Shown here piece after piece: positions 1-9,386 of a stretch of 64,000 nt of DNA (the first letter of the stretch is position 1; every line of letters starts with the position of its first letter). Source of the DNA: Streptomyces seoulensis (GTDB lineage Bacteria > Actinomycetota > Actinomycetes > Streptomycetales > Streptomycetaceae); NCBI GenBank assembly GCA_013364255.1, contig CP054936.1, positions 5,536,353 to 5,600,352 of the forward strand, read 5' to 3'. Position numbers and translations under genes: made by a program. The notes below the pieces were generated by a model. That model saw only the letters and a list, made by a program, of their open reading frames with translations. It did not search any database and had not been told where the DNA came from.

Positions 1-1010
<1,010 letters not shown>

Positions 1011-1097
1011 CAGTTGCTCGCGTCCACTGTGTTGGTTCTGAAACCACGAACAACCCCATGCCAGGTCACGGCATGGTGCGGTTGACAGTTTCATAGT

Positions 1098-1217
1098 GTT
1101 TCGGTGGTCATAGCGTGAGGGAAACGCCCGGTTACATTCCGAACCCGGAAGCTAAGCCTTACAGCGCCGATGGTACTGCAGGGGGGACCCTGTGGGAGAG
1201 TAGGACACCGCCGAACA
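1098..1217 (+). rRNA. rrf: 5S ribosomal RNA
   Basis: About 120 nt beginning GTTTCGGTGGTCATAGCG and ending CACCGCCGAACA, typical of Streptomyces 5S. The ends pair (terminal helix) and the conserved CCGAACCCGGAAGCTAAG loop lies in the middle. It sits roughly 85 bp after the 23S end, in the usual 16S-23S-5S order. No tRNA is seen in the spacer. Confidence 0.97.
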
Positions 1218-1227
1218 AATTTTAGGG

Positions 1228-1257
1228 AAAACCCCGCACCGTATGGTGCGGGGTTTT
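1228..1257 (+). terminator. rRNA operon terminator
   Basis: Perfect hairpin: AAAACCCCGCACC, a 4-nt loop, then GGTGCGGGGTTTT, only ten bases after the 5S end. The T-run makes it a classic intrinsic terminator, which is uncommon for GC-rich genomes except after rRNA. Confidence 0.93.
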
Positions 1258-1276
1258 CTGCGTTTAGGATCCTGAT

Positions 1277-1921
1277 ATGCGTCACGACCTCATCCTTTTC
1301 GACAACGACGGCGTCCTCGTCGACAGCGAGCCGATCTCCAACCGGCTGCTGGCCGAGTACCTCACCGAGCTGGGACACCCCACCTCGTACGAGGACTCCC
1401 TCCGCGACTACATGGGGGCGGCGATGCACCGGATCCACGACCTGGTCCTGGAGCGCACCGGCCGGCGGCTCCCCGACGACTTCGACGATGTGTTCCACGC
1501 CCGCGTCTTCGCCGCGTTCGAACGGGAGTTGAAGCCGGTGCCCGGCGCCGCCGAGGTACTGGAGAAGCTGGCCGCCGAGGGGCGGCCGTACTGCGTCGCT
1601 TCGTCCGGGAGCCATCAGCGGATCAGGGTCGGGCACCGTACGACCGGGCTCGACCGGTGGTTCGAGGACGACCGCCTCTTCAGCTCCCAGGACGTCGGCC
1701 GGGGCAAGCCGGCGCCCGACCTGTTCCTGCACGCCGCCGAGCGCATGGGCGTCGCGCCCGAGAGGTGCCTCGTGGTCGAGGACTCCCCGCTGGGCGTGCG
1801 GGCCGCCCGGGCGGCCGGGATGGACGTGTACGGGTTCACCGCGATGACACCGGCCGACCGGCTCGCCGGGGCCACCGAACTCTTCGCCGACATGGGGCGG
1901 TTGGCCGACCTGCTGGGATGA
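1277..1921 (+). CDS. HAD family hydrolase (phosphoglycolate/beta-phosphoglucomutase-like)
   Basis: A 214-residue protein, normal size for a HAD subfamily I phosphatase with a helical cap. Motif I is FDNDGVLVDSE near residues 8-18 (nucleophile and acid-base Asp pair), motif II the CVASSGS block near 108, and motif III/IV the KPAPDLFLHA and VVEDSPLGVRAA stretches. The family removes phosphate from, or moves it within, small sugar phosphates in the cytoplasm. The substrate cannot be read from the sequence. It starts 20 bp after the rRNA terminator, so its promoter must overlap the terminator, or it depends on readthrough. Confidence 0.88.
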   Translation: MRHDLILFDNDGVLVDSEPISNRLLAEYLTELGHPTSYEDSLRDYMGAAMHRIHDLVLERTGRRLPDDFDDVFHARVFAAFERELKPVPGAAEVLEKLAAEGRPYCVASSGSHQRIRVGHRTTGLDRWFEDDRLFSSQDVGRGKPAPDLFLHAAERMGVAPERCLVVEDSPLGVRAARAAGMDVYGFTAMTPADRLAGATELFADMGRLADLLG

Positions 1922-2026
1922 GCGCCGGCATGACCCCGGCCACCCGCGAGGCACTGACATTTGTCACGCGGACCTCCGGACGATCGTTCCTACCGGCGCA
2001 CCCCGCCCGGCGGCGAAGCTGAGGGC

Positions 2027-2818
2027 ATGACGAAGAACACGGGGAACCAGAGCAGCGACAACCAGCAGCCGAGCGTGCTCGACAACTTCAGGCCGCTCAT
2101 CCTGGACGTGGCGGTGCCGCTCGGCTCGTACTACCTCTTCCGGGACGGGCTCGGCATGAGCACCTTCGCCGCCCTGGCCTGGAGCAGCGCGGTGCCCGCG
2201 GCGCGGACCGTGTGGAGCCTGGTCAGGGAGCGCCGCACCAACGCCCTGGCGGGCCTGATCCTGGTCGTCAACGCCGTCTCGCTGCTGCTGAGCTTCGTCA
2301 CCGGCGACCCGCGGCTGATGCTGGCCAAGGACAGCGGCATCAGCAGCACCGTCGCCCTCGGCATCCTGGTCTCCGTGGCGCTCGGCAAGCCGATGATGAC
2401 CGCCGGGATGAAGCCCTTCCTGGTGAAGGGCGACGCGGCCAAGGAGGCCGCCTGGCAGCGGCTCGTGGCGGGCGGGTCGGTCCGGTCGGCGGCGTTCCGG
2501 AGCAAGGAGCGCGTCTTCTCCCTCGTCTGGGGGCTGGCGCTGCTGGCCGAGTGCGTGGCGCGGGTCGTCGGGGCGTACACGGTCCCGGTGGACACGATGG
2601 TCTGGCTCGGCACGGTCATCATGGTCGGCGCGATGGCGGTCGCCTTCTGGTTCGGCGGCGGGCTGGCCGTCGTACCGATGGAGCGCATGCTGGCCGCGGA
2701 GGTCGAGGCGACCCCGGACACCTGGGACGCCTCGGACGCCGCCGAGACGGCCGAGACGGCCGGTGCGGCCGGGGTGCGGCAGCCCGCCGAGCGGCCCACC
2801 GCGTCGCTCGCCGCCTGA
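2027..2818 (+). CDS. VC0807-type integral membrane protein
   Basis: A 263-residue membrane protein resembling the VC0807 family, whose function is unknown. After a hydrophilic N-terminus come about six hydrophobic segments, including residues 18-38, 62-82, 100-120 and 165-215. The C-terminus is hydrophilic and rich in Ala/Thr. The ATG at 2027 is chosen because it is preceded by GAAGCTGAGGG; an in-frame start at 1961 would add an unlikely Arg-rich leader. Confidence 0.75.
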   Translation: MTKNTGNQSSDNQQPSVLDNFRPLILDVAVPLGSYYLFRDGLGMSTFAALAWSSAVPAARTVWSLVRERRTNALAGLILVVNAVSLLLSFVTGDPRLMLAKDSGISSTVALGILVSVALGKPMMTAGMKPFLVKGDAAKEAAWQRLVAGGSVRSAAFRSKERVFSLVWGLALLAECVARVVGAYTVPVDTMVWLGTVIMVGAMAVAFWFGGGLAVVPMERMLAAEVEATPDTWDASDAAETAETAGAAGVRQPAERPTASLAA

Positions 2819-2838
2819 AGCTGAAGGAAATTCATCTT

Positions 2839-2856
2839 CTGTGGATCTACCCACAG
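2839..2856. promoter_or_regulatory. short inverted repeat upstream of the MFS gene
   Basis: CTGTGG, six bases, CCACAG, about 28 bp before the MFS start codon. The position suits an operator or promoter-proximal site, but the arms are only six bases, so chance is a real alternative. No matching regulator is adjacent. Confidence 0.35.
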
Positions 2857-2883
2857 GTAGCCCAGGGCCCTACGCTCGCCGCC

Positions 2884-4110
2884 ATGACAGAAGTGCTGCG
2901 GCGCGGTAGGGCCTCTCTGGCGTTCTCTTTCTTCGCCCAGGGCGCCGCCTTCGCACTGCTCGTGACGCGTATCCCGGCCATCCAGGACCGCTACGGCATG
3001 TCCGACAGCCTGCTGCCGGTGTTCCTGGCCGCCGTGCCGATCCTGGCCGGCGTCGGCAGCGTGACGACCGAGCACCTGGTGCGGCGGATACCGCCGAGCC
3101 GGGTGCTGCGCTGGTCCCAGCCGGTCGCCCTGCTGGCCCTGCTCGCGGTGGGCGCCGGGAACGGGATAGCCGCCCTCGCGGTCGCGCTCGGGGTGTTCGG
3201 ACTCGCGGTGGGCGCGCTGGACGCGTCGATGAACATGCTCGGCGTGAGCCTCCAGCGCTCCTACGGCCGCAGCATCATGCTCAGCTTCCACGCCGCCTAC
3301 AGCCTCGGCGGCATCATGGGGGCCTCGCTGGCCTGGGCGGGGGCGCACTGGCACCTGGCGCTGTGGGTGTCGTACCTGCCGGTGGTGGCGGTGCTGCTGC
3401 CGGCGGTGCTGACCGGCAGCCGGTGGTACGTCGACGCGGCCGACGCGGAGCCGGCGGGCCAGGCGGGCGCGGGCGGCGCCGGGGCGGCCGGTTCCGTCGT
3501 CTTCAAGGCGCTGCTGCCGCTCTGCCTGGTGATGACCTTCGCCTACATCGGCGACTCGACCGTCTCCAACTGGAGCGCCAAGTACCTCCAGGACACCCTG
3601 GGCAGCTCCGAGCAGCTGGCGACCGTGCCGTACAACGTCTACATGGTCACCACGCTGCTGGGGCGGGCGATCGGGGACGTGGGGGTGCGGCGGTTCGGGG
3701 CGGCGGCGGTGGTCCGGCTGGGCTCGCTGGTGGCGGCGCTCGGGTTCGCGGTGGTGGCCGGGGCGCCGGGGGCCTGGGCGGGCATGCTCGGCTTCACCCT
3801 GCTGGGCCTCGGGCTCTGCGTACTGGTGCCGCAGACCTTCGCGGCGGCCGGCCGGCTGTTCCCCGGCTCCTCCGACGCGGCGATCGCCCGGCTGAACATC
3901 TTCAACTACGTCGGTTTCCTGGTCGGCTCGCCGCTCGTCGGGGCGCTCGGCGACGCGTGGAGCTACCGCGGGGCGATGCTGGTGCCGATGGCGCTGGTGC
4001 TGGTGACGCTGGTGTACGCCGGGTCGTTCGCGCCCGGCGAGGACCGATACGGTGGCGGGCATGAGCGGCCGCGCACAGCTGATGTGGGACGAGGCGGTAA
4101 CGGGGTATGA
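2884..4110 (+). CDS. MFS transporter
   Basis: A 408-residue protein with about twelve hydrophobic helices in two six-helix halves joined by an Ala/Gly linker near residues 185-205. It looks like the bacterial MFS sugar/drug exporter group and would act in the cytoplasmic membrane; the substrate is unknown. The ATG at 2884 begins the first amphipathic segment and helix. Its 3' end overlaps the start of the deacetylase gene by about 50 bp, so the two are probably co-transcribed. An inverted repeat at 2839-2856 lies in the leader. Confidence 0.85.
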   Translation: MTEVLRRGRASLAFSFFAQGAAFALLVTRIPAIQDRYGMSDSLLPVFLAAVPILAGVGSVTTEHLVRRIPPSRVLRWSQPVALLALLAVGAGNGIAALAVALGVFGLAVGALDASMNMLGVSLQRSYGRSIMLSFHAAYSLGGIMGASLAWAGAHWHLALWVSYLPVVAVLLPAVLTGSRWYVDAADAEPAGQAGAGGAGAAGSVVFKALLPLCLVMTFAYIGDSTVSNWSAKYLQDTLGSSEQLATVPYNVYMVTTLLGRAIGDVGVRRFGAAAVVRLGSLVAALGFAVVAGAPGAWAGMLGFTLLGLGLCVLVPQTFAAAGRLFPGSSDAAIARLNIFNYVGFLVGSPLVGALGDAWSYRGAMLVPMALVLVTLVYAGSFAPGEDRYGGGHERPRTADVGRGGNGV

Positions 4111-5233
4111 CTTCGGGCCGGACCACCCGATGGACCCGGTCCGTCTCGCCCTGACCCGCAAACTGGTCGGCGCCCTGGGGCTCGACCGCGAGGTGCCGCT
4201 GGTGGCGGCCAGGCCGGCCGGGGAGTCGACGCTGCGGCTGGTCCACCGCCAGGACTACATCGACGCGGTCAAGGCCGCCTCGGCCGACCCGGCGGCGGCG
4301 GACGGCACGTACGGGCTCGGCACGCTGGACGATCCGGCGTTCGCCGGGATGCACCAGGTCTCCGCGCTGATCGCGGGCCAGTCGGTGGGGGCCGCCGAGG
4401 CGGTGTGGCGCGGGGACGCGCTGCACGCGGTGAACTTCACCGGCGGCCTGCACCACGCGATGCCCGGCTCCGCCTCCGGGTTCTGCGTCTACAACGACGC
4501 GGCGCTGGCCGTCGCCCGGCTCCTCGAACTCGGCGCCGAGCGGGTCGCGTACGTCGACGTCGACGTGCACCACGGGGACGGCGTGCAGGCGGCGTTCTGG
4601 GAGGACCCGCGGGTGCTGACCGTCTCCCTGCACGAGCACCCGCAGACGCTGTTCCCGCAGACCGGCTGGCCGGCCGAGACCGGCGCCGACTCCGCCGAGG
4701 GCTCCGCGGTGAACATCGCGCTGCCCGCCGGGACCGGGGACGCGGGATGGCTGCGGGCGTTCCACGCGGTGGTGCCCGAGCTGCTCGCGGACTTCCGGCC
4801 CCAGGTGCTGGTGACGCAGCACGGCGCCGACACGCACTTCGAGGACCCGCTGGCGCACCTGGCGGTGTCGCTGGACGCGCAGCGGACGGTGCAGGTCGCC
4901 TGCCACGAGCTGGCGCACGAGCACGCCGACGGGCGCTGGGTGGCGCTGGGCGGGGGCGGCTACGCGGTGGTGGAGGTCGTCCCGCGCTCGTGGACGCATC
5001 TGGTGGGCATCGCGGCGGGGCGGCCGGTGGCGCCGGAGACGGTGATCCCGGAGAGCTGGCGGCAGGAAGTGTACGCGCGGACCCGGCAGTTGGGGCCGAT
5101 GCGGATGACGGACGGGCGGTGGCCGGTGTCCTTCGCCGAGTGGGAGGCGGGGTACGACCCGGCCGACCGCCTGGACCAGGCGATCCTGGCGACCCGGCGG
5201 GCCGCGTTCCCGCTGCGCGGCCTGCTGCCGTAG
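4061..5233 (+). CDS. acuC: AcuC-like histone deacetylase family protein
   Basis: About 390 residues, with the features of a class I-type zinc deacetylase as in AcuC: HRQDYIDAV near 66, the LHHAMPG active-site His pair, GFCVYND, and the DVDVHHGDG metal-binding block near 168. AcuC-type enzymes deacetylate proteins such as acetyl-CoA synthetase, but that substrate is inferred. ATG 4061 is preferred; GTG 4052, nine bases upstream and nearer to a GAGG sequence, is possible. It overlaps the MFS gene. Confidence 0.87.
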   Translation: MSGRAQLMWDEAVTGYDFGPDHPMDPVRLALTRKLVGALGLDREVPLVAARPAGESTLRLVHRQDYIDAVKAASADPAAADGTYGLGTLDDPAFAGMHQVSALIAGQSVGAAEAVWRGDALHAVNFTGGLHHAMPGSASGFCVYNDAALAVARLLELGAERVAYVDVDVHHGDGVQAAFWEDPRVLTVSLHEHPQTLFPQTGWPAETGADSAEGSAVNIALPAGTGDAGWLRAFHAVVPELLADFRPQVLVTQHGADTHFEDPLAHLAVSLDAQRTVQVACHELAHEHADGRWVALGGGGYAVVEVVPRSWTHLVGIAAGRPVAPETVIPESWRQEVYARTRQLGPMRMTDGRWPVSFAEWEAGYDPADRLDQAILATRRAAFPLRGLLP

Positions 5234-5378
5234 CGGCCGCGGTGGACCGGGACACCTTCTCGGTCCCTCGGCGGACCGGGGCGCCCCGCCGCGCGCTGCC
5301 ACCCCGTCCGTACGCCGACCGTGCGGTGTTTTCCCGTTCCCGTCCCGGCGGTGCGGGGCGTCCGTCAGCATCGCACCC

Positions 5379-6209
5379 GTGTCGAGCACCCGTACCGCAC
5401 CGCGCGACCGCCTGCGCGGTCATCTGCTGGCGACCCGGCTGGCCGGGCCCGTGGCCACCACCCGGGAGACGAGCCTGCGCAGCTACCGGCTGTTCGCGGC
5501 CCGGGACCCCCGCGCGTTGATCGGGATCGATCCCGTGTGGGACTGGCGGCAGTCGGATCTGATCGAACTGATGGCTGAGAAGTGCGGCGTTTCGGCCGAC
5601 CCGGAGCACACCTTCGGCCATGATGTGATTGACCCGGAACTGACCTTGGCGGCCCTGGACGCCTTCGCCGACCGGCTGCGCGAGGTCGCCCGGCGCGCCG
5701 CGCCCGTCCTGCTGGGCACCGGGCACCCGCATCGACTGCTGGGTTTCTACGCCGGGTTGGCCGCCGCCCTGTCGGCGGCGGGATGTGTCGTCCTGCGTCC
5801 GGCGCAGGGTCTCTGTGTCGACATATTGACCCGGTTCGGTCTACGCACGCACCGCCTGGAGTACGTAGGGGGCGTCGGCTTCATGCGGCCCTGGGGCGCC
5901 GAACGCACCGGTGGTGAGCCGGGCGCGCACACCCATTCCCCGCTGCCGGTCCGGCTCGCCCTCGACGCGGCGGCCGACGCCGGCGGACCCCTGCCGGAGC
6001 TGGTGATCGGGGACCACGGCTGGGTCTGCGGAGCAGGTCAGCTGGGGTTCGAGGCGATGGGTCCGGCCGATGTGGACGACCCCGCCCTGTTCGTCGGACA
6101 GGCGGAGGGGCGCGTGTCCGTCGTGGTCCCGCTCGACGACGCCGTACGGACCGCCTACTACCGCCCGCTCACCCGCTACGTACTCAATCGAGCGTGTCTG
6201 TCACCGTAG
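5379..6209 (+). CDS. conserved actinobacterial protein of unknown function
   Basis: A 276-residue soluble protein. I recall similar Streptomyces proteins annotated loosely as phosphatase, but no catalytic motif is clear. Visible features are a GTGHPHRLLGFYAGLA segment near 116, a GDHGWVCGAGQLGFEAM segment near 210 and an Arg/Tyr-rich C-terminus. Codon usage is native. It lies between the deacetylase and the BdtA-like regulator on the same strand with 145 bp upstream. Function should be left open. Confidence 0.7.
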   Translation: MSSTRTAPRDRLRGHLLATRLAGPVATTRETSLRSYRLFAARDPRALIGIDPVWDWRQSDLIELMAEKCGVSADPEHTFGHDVIDPELTLAALDAFADRLREVARRAAPVLLGTGHPHRLLGFYAGLAAALSAAGCVVLRPAQGLCVDILTRFGLRTHRLEYVGGVGFMRPWGAERTGGEPGAHTHSPLPVRLALDAAADAGGPLPELVIGDHGWVCGAGQLGFEAMGPADVDDPALFVGQAEGRVSVVVPLDDAVRTAYYRPLTRYVLNRACLSP

Positions 6210-6338
6210 GCCGCCGATGGGTGCACCTCTTCCCCACTCGCATCACCCGCCCCTACATTGGGGAGTGAGCACGCAGCGACGAAGAGTCACCGGAAGGGGA
6301 AGCCGGTGGCCGTCGAGTGCGGAAGGTGCAGGTGTGTC

Positions 6339-6551
6339 ATGGCTGCAGCTGGCGAGAGGCCTCTCACCGAGGTTCAGTTCCTCACCGTGGCGGAAGTCGC
6401 CTCGGTGATGCGAGTGTCGAAGATGACCGTGTACCGCCTGGTGCACAGCGGTCATCTGCCCGCGATCCGGGTCGGGAGGTCCTTCCGCGTCCCGGAGCAA
6501 GCGGTTCACGAGTACCTTCGCGAGAGCTATGTGGGGGTGGAAACCGCCTGA
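6339..6551 (+). CDS. bdtA: BdtA-like excisionase-family HTH regulator
   Basis: A 70-residue protein that is almost entirely a MerR/excisionase-type winged HTH: FLTVAEVASVMRVSKMTVYR (helix-turn-helix), then LPAIRVGRSFRVPEQAV (wing). The ATG at 6339 is chosen because GGAAGG lies 12 bp upstream; a start at 6258 would add an unlikely 27-residue leader. In S. coelicolor the gene at this position beside the small ribosomal protein and bldN was described as a BldD target (bdtA). The symbol is given by synteny and similarity from memory. Confidence 0.8.
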   Translation: MAAAGERPLTEVQFLTVAEVASVMRVSKMTVYRLVHSGHLPAIRVGRSFRVPEQAVHEYLRESYVGVETA

Positions 6552-6663
6552 CGATCGCCTCGATTAACGGCCTCAGCACTCGGGCGGGTAGGCTAGCCCC
6601 TCGTAGGTCGTGTGGGCCCATGGCGCCCAAACACCGAGTGATGAGAAGTGAGCGAGGGTAGTC

Positions 6664-6762
6664 GTGGGCTCTGTTATCAAGAAGCGGCGCAAGCGGATGG
6701 CCAAGAAGAAGCACCGCAAGCTGCTGAAGCGCACCCGCGTCCAGCGTCGCAACAAGAAGTAG
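6664..6762 (+). CDS. bS22-type small basic ribosomal protein (AURKAIP1/COX24 domain)
   Basis: Only 32 residues, starting GTG, with the pattern MGSVIKKRRKRMAKKKHRKL and ending RRNKK. This matches the ultra-short actinobacterial 30S protein bS22 (AURKAIP1/COX24 domain), which binds 16S rRNA. Over half the residues are Lys/Arg. GAGGG lies just upstream. A strong hairpin follows at 6811. The gene is too short for most automatic callers but its identity is clear. Confidence 0.93.
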   Translation: MGSVIKKRRKRMAKKKHRKLLKRTRVQRRNKK

Positions 6763-6810
6763 TGACGCCGGTCGCCACGCTTTAGTGCGCGACAACGCGA
6801 GAGCGTGTCC

Positions 6811-6850
6811 GCAGCCCCTCACCGGATCCGGTGGGGGGCTGCGCCTTTTC
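6811..6850 (+). terminator. terminator after the bS22 gene
   Basis: GCAGCCCCTCACC pairs with GGTGGGGGGCTGC around a short loop, followed by CGCCTTTTC. Apart from this hairpin, 6763-7081 holds no gene; 6990-7060 contains short GGTACCGG/GTGCCGCGGACC repeats upstream of the epimerase. Confidence 0.8.
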
Positions 6851-7081
6851 CGGCCGCGTCTTTTTCCGTCCGGGCCACGACCGTCACCTCCCGCAGTCGG
6901 CGGCCATCGCAGCGCAACATGGAACCGGTAGGTTGGCGGCAGTCGGGGAACGCGGCAGTGACCGGACGCCGACATCCTGGTGCCGCGGACCGGGTGCCGC
7001 GGACCGGGTGCCGGGAGCGGTACCGGAATCCGGGTACCGGTACCGGTGCCGGAACCAGCCGCTGGAAGAAAGGCGCTGATC

Positions 7082-8143
7082 TTGGGACAGGTCGTGCTCG
7101 TGACCGGAGCGGCCCGCCCGCTGGCCGGCCGGTTCGTCCGGCGCGTCCAGCGCGATCCGCAGGTGGACCGGGTCGTCGCCGTGGACGTGGTCCCGCCCGA
7201 GCACCATCTGGGCGGCGCGGACTTCGTGCAGGCGGACATCCGCCAGCCCACCATGGCGCGGGTGCTGGCCGAGACGGGCGCCGACACGGTGGTCCACCTG
7301 GACGTGACGGGCATGGCGCTGGGCGGCGGCGGCCGGGCCACGGTCAAGGAGACCAACGTCATCGGCACCATGCAACTGCTCGGCGCCTGCCAGAAGTCCC
7401 CGAACGTGCGCCGCCTGGTGGTGAAGTCCTCCACCAACGTCTACGGCTCCGCGCCCCGCGACCCGGCGGTGTTCACCGAGACCACTCCCGCCAAGTCCCT
7501 GCCCAGCGGCGGCTTCGCCAAGGACGCGGTCGAGGTCGAGGGCTATGTGCGCGGCTTCGCGCGGCGGCGGCCGGACGTGGCCGTGTGCGTGCTGAGGTTC
7601 GCCAACATCCTCGGCCCCACGGCGGAGACCCCGCTCGCCGCCTACTTCGCGCTGCCGGTCCTGCCGACGGTGCTCGGCTACGACCCGCGCCTCCAGTTCA
7701 CCCACGAGGACGACGTGATCGAGGTGCTGCGGCTCGCCGCGCACGAGGCCCGGCGCGGCACGCTCAACAGCGGCACGTTCAACATCGCCGGGGACGGGGT
7801 GCTGCTGCTCTCCCAGTGCGCCCGGCGGCTCGGCCGGCCCACCGTGCCGCTGTTGCTGCCCGCGGTCACCTGGGCGGGCTCGCTGGTGCGTACGCTGGGG
7901 ATGACGGACTTCTCACCGGAGCAGATCCGACTGCTCACCCACGGCCGGGTCGTCGCCACGCACGAGATGCGCGGCACGCTCGGCTTCCAGCCCCGGTACA
8001 CCACCGCGGAGACCTTCGCCGACTTCGCCCGCGGCCGCGGTCCCGGACTGCTGCCGCCCGCGGCCCTGGCAGGGGCCGTCGACCGGATCGCCGCCCTGTC
8101 CCACCGGGCCGGGGGCCACCTTTCGACGCAGAGCGCCAACTGA
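7082..8143 (+). CDS. NAD-dependent epimerase/dehydratase family protein
   Basis: A 353-residue extended SDR. The Rossmann motif is VLVTGAARPLAGRFV at the N-terminus, followed by HLDVTGMALGGGG and a KSSTNVYGS segment. The usual YxxxK pair is not evident (GGFAKDAVEVEGYV at that place), so catalysis may differ from sugar epimerases. TTG 7082 is chosen because GGAAGAAAGG lies 8 bp upstream and the Rossmann strand begins at residue 4; an earlier start would lie in repetitive sequence. It is followed after 14 bp by the acyltransferase, so they form an operon. Confidence 0.82.
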   Translation: MGQVVLVTGAARPLAGRFVRRVQRDPQVDRVVAVDVVPPEHHLGGADFVQADIRQPTMARVLAETGADTVVHLDVTGMALGGGGRATVKETNVIGTMQLLGACQKSPNVRRLVVKSSTNVYGSAPRDPAVFTETTPAKSLPSGGFAKDAVEVEGYVRGFARRRPDVAVCVLRFANILGPTAETPLAAYFALPVLPTVLGYDPRLQFTHEDDVIEVLRLAAHEARRGTLNSGTFNIAGDGVLLLSQCARRLGRPTVPLLLPAVTWAGSLVRTLGMTDFSPEQIRLLTHGRVVATHEMRGTLGFQPRYTTAETFADFARGRGPGLLPPAALAGAVDRIAALSHRAGGHLSTQSAN

Positions 8144-8157
8144 GGAGAGCGGCAACG

Positions 8158-9267
8158 ATGGCGGACGCCAAGGTCATTCCGTTCGACGACGACCGGTCCC
8201 GTGCGGGCGCGGGCCAGCGGCCGGCCCGCCGCCGCGGCCCGTCCGGCCGGCGCACCGGCGGCCCCGCGGGCTCCGCCGGCGACGTCGCGGCGGTCGGCGA
8301 CGTGCAGCCGCTCCAGGCCCTGGCCGCGGCGCGGGAGGAGGAGGCGGTGAGCACCGCGGACAGCGCCGAGGACCGGCCCGGGAGCCCGGGCGCGGGCGGC
8401 GGCGCCGGCACCGCGGACGGCCCGGCGAGCGCCCTGGAGCGGCGGATCGCGAGCGGACTGTCGTTCCTGCGCCGCCGCGTCACCGGCGAGTACGACGTGG
8501 ACGACTTCGGCTACGACGCCGAGCTGACCGACCAGGTCCTGATGTCGCTGCTGCGCCCGGTGTACGAGAAGTACTTCCGGGTGGAGGTGAAGGGCGTCGA
8601 GAACATCCCGAAGGAGGGCGGCGCGCTGATCGTCGCCAACCACTCGGGGACGCTGCCGCTGGACGGCCTGATGATGCAGGTCGCCGTGCACGACCACCAT
8701 CCGGCCGGGCGTCATCTGCGGCTGCTCGCGGCGGACCTGGTGTTCGTGCTGCCGGTCGTCAACGAGCTGGCCCGCAAGCTCGGTCACACCCTCGCCTGCG
8801 CGGAGGACGCGGAACGGCTGCTGGAGCAGGGCGAGCTGGTCGGGGTGATGCCGGAGGGGTTCAAGGGTATCGGCAAGCCGTTCGGCGAACGCTACAAGCT
8901 GCAACGTTTCGGCAGGGGCGGTTTCGTCTCCACGGCACTGCGCCAGGGGGTGCCGATCGTGCCGTGCTCGATCGTCGGCGCGGAGGAGATCTACCCGATG
9001 ATCGGCAACGCCAAGACCCTGGCGCGGCTGCTCGGGTTCCCGTACTTCCCGCTGACGCCGACCTTCCCGTGGCTGGGGCCGCTGGGGCTGGTTCCGCTGC
9101 CGACGAAGTGGACGATCCAGTTCGGCGAGCCGATCCCGACGGACGGCTATCCGCCGGAGGCGGCGGAGGACCCGATGCTGATGTTCAACCTCACCGACCA
9201 GGTCCGCGAGCAGATCCAGCACACGCTGTACAAGCTGCTGGTGCAGCGCAGGTCGGTCTTCTTCTGA
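8158..9267 (+). CDS. lysophospholipid acyltransferase family protein (PlsC-like)
   Basis: 369 residues. The first 110 are low-complexity Ala/Gly/Arg-rich and probably disordered. The acyltransferase domain follows: IVANHSGTLPLDG near 160-172 (catalytic His block), GVMPEGFKGIGKP near 230, and VPIVPCSIVGAEE near 265. It should move an acyl chain onto a lysophospholipid or similar acceptor at the membrane. ATG 8158 has GAGGAGAG upstream and a 14-bp gap from the epimerase gene, suggesting linked roles in lipid or envelope metabolism. Confidence 0.87.
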   Translation: MADAKVIPFDDDRSRAGAGQRPARRRGPSGRRTGGPAGSAGDVAAVGDVQPLQALAAAREEEAVSTADSAEDRPGSPGAGGGAGTADGPASALERRIASGLSFLRRRVTGEYDVDDFGYDAELTDQVLMSLLRPVYEKYFRVEVKGVENIPKEGGALIVANHSGTLPLDGLMMQVAVHDHHPAGRHLRLLAADLVFVLPVVNELARKLGHTLACAEDAERLLEQGELVGVMPEGFKGIGKPFGERYKLQRFGRGGFVSTALRQGVPIVPCSIVGAEEIYPMIGNAKTLARLLGFPYFPLTPTFPWLGPLGLVPLPTKWTIQFGEPIPTDGYPPEAAEDPMLMFNLTDQVREQIQHTLYKLLVQRRSVFF

Positions 9268-9323
9268 GACCCGCGCCGGAAGCGCCGAGCGCGCCGTACG
9301 GCACCGGGCACGCGTACGGCACC

Positions 9324-9352
9324 GGGACGCCCTCGGTGGAGGAGGGCGCCCC
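9324..9352. terminator. possible bidirectional terminator
   Basis: GGGACGCCCTC pairs with GAGGGCGCCCC (one mismatch) around a 7-nt loop in the gap between the convergent acyltransferase and rsbN genes. Two copies of a GTACGGCACCGGG sequence precede it. Confidence 0.5.
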
Positions 9353-9386
9353 GGCGCCGTAGCCGTGACCCGTACTTCGCGTGGCC

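Noticed and set aside
2131..4161. Long minus-strand frame antisense to the VC0807 and MFS genes
   Set aside because: Arg/His/Gln-rich shadow of two membrane-protein genes with good starts.
6990..7060. Repeats GGTACCGG and GTGCCGCGGACC before the epimerase gene as an operator
   Set aside because: Units are short, irregular and expected in such GC-rich DNA; no symmetrical arrangement around a promoter was found.
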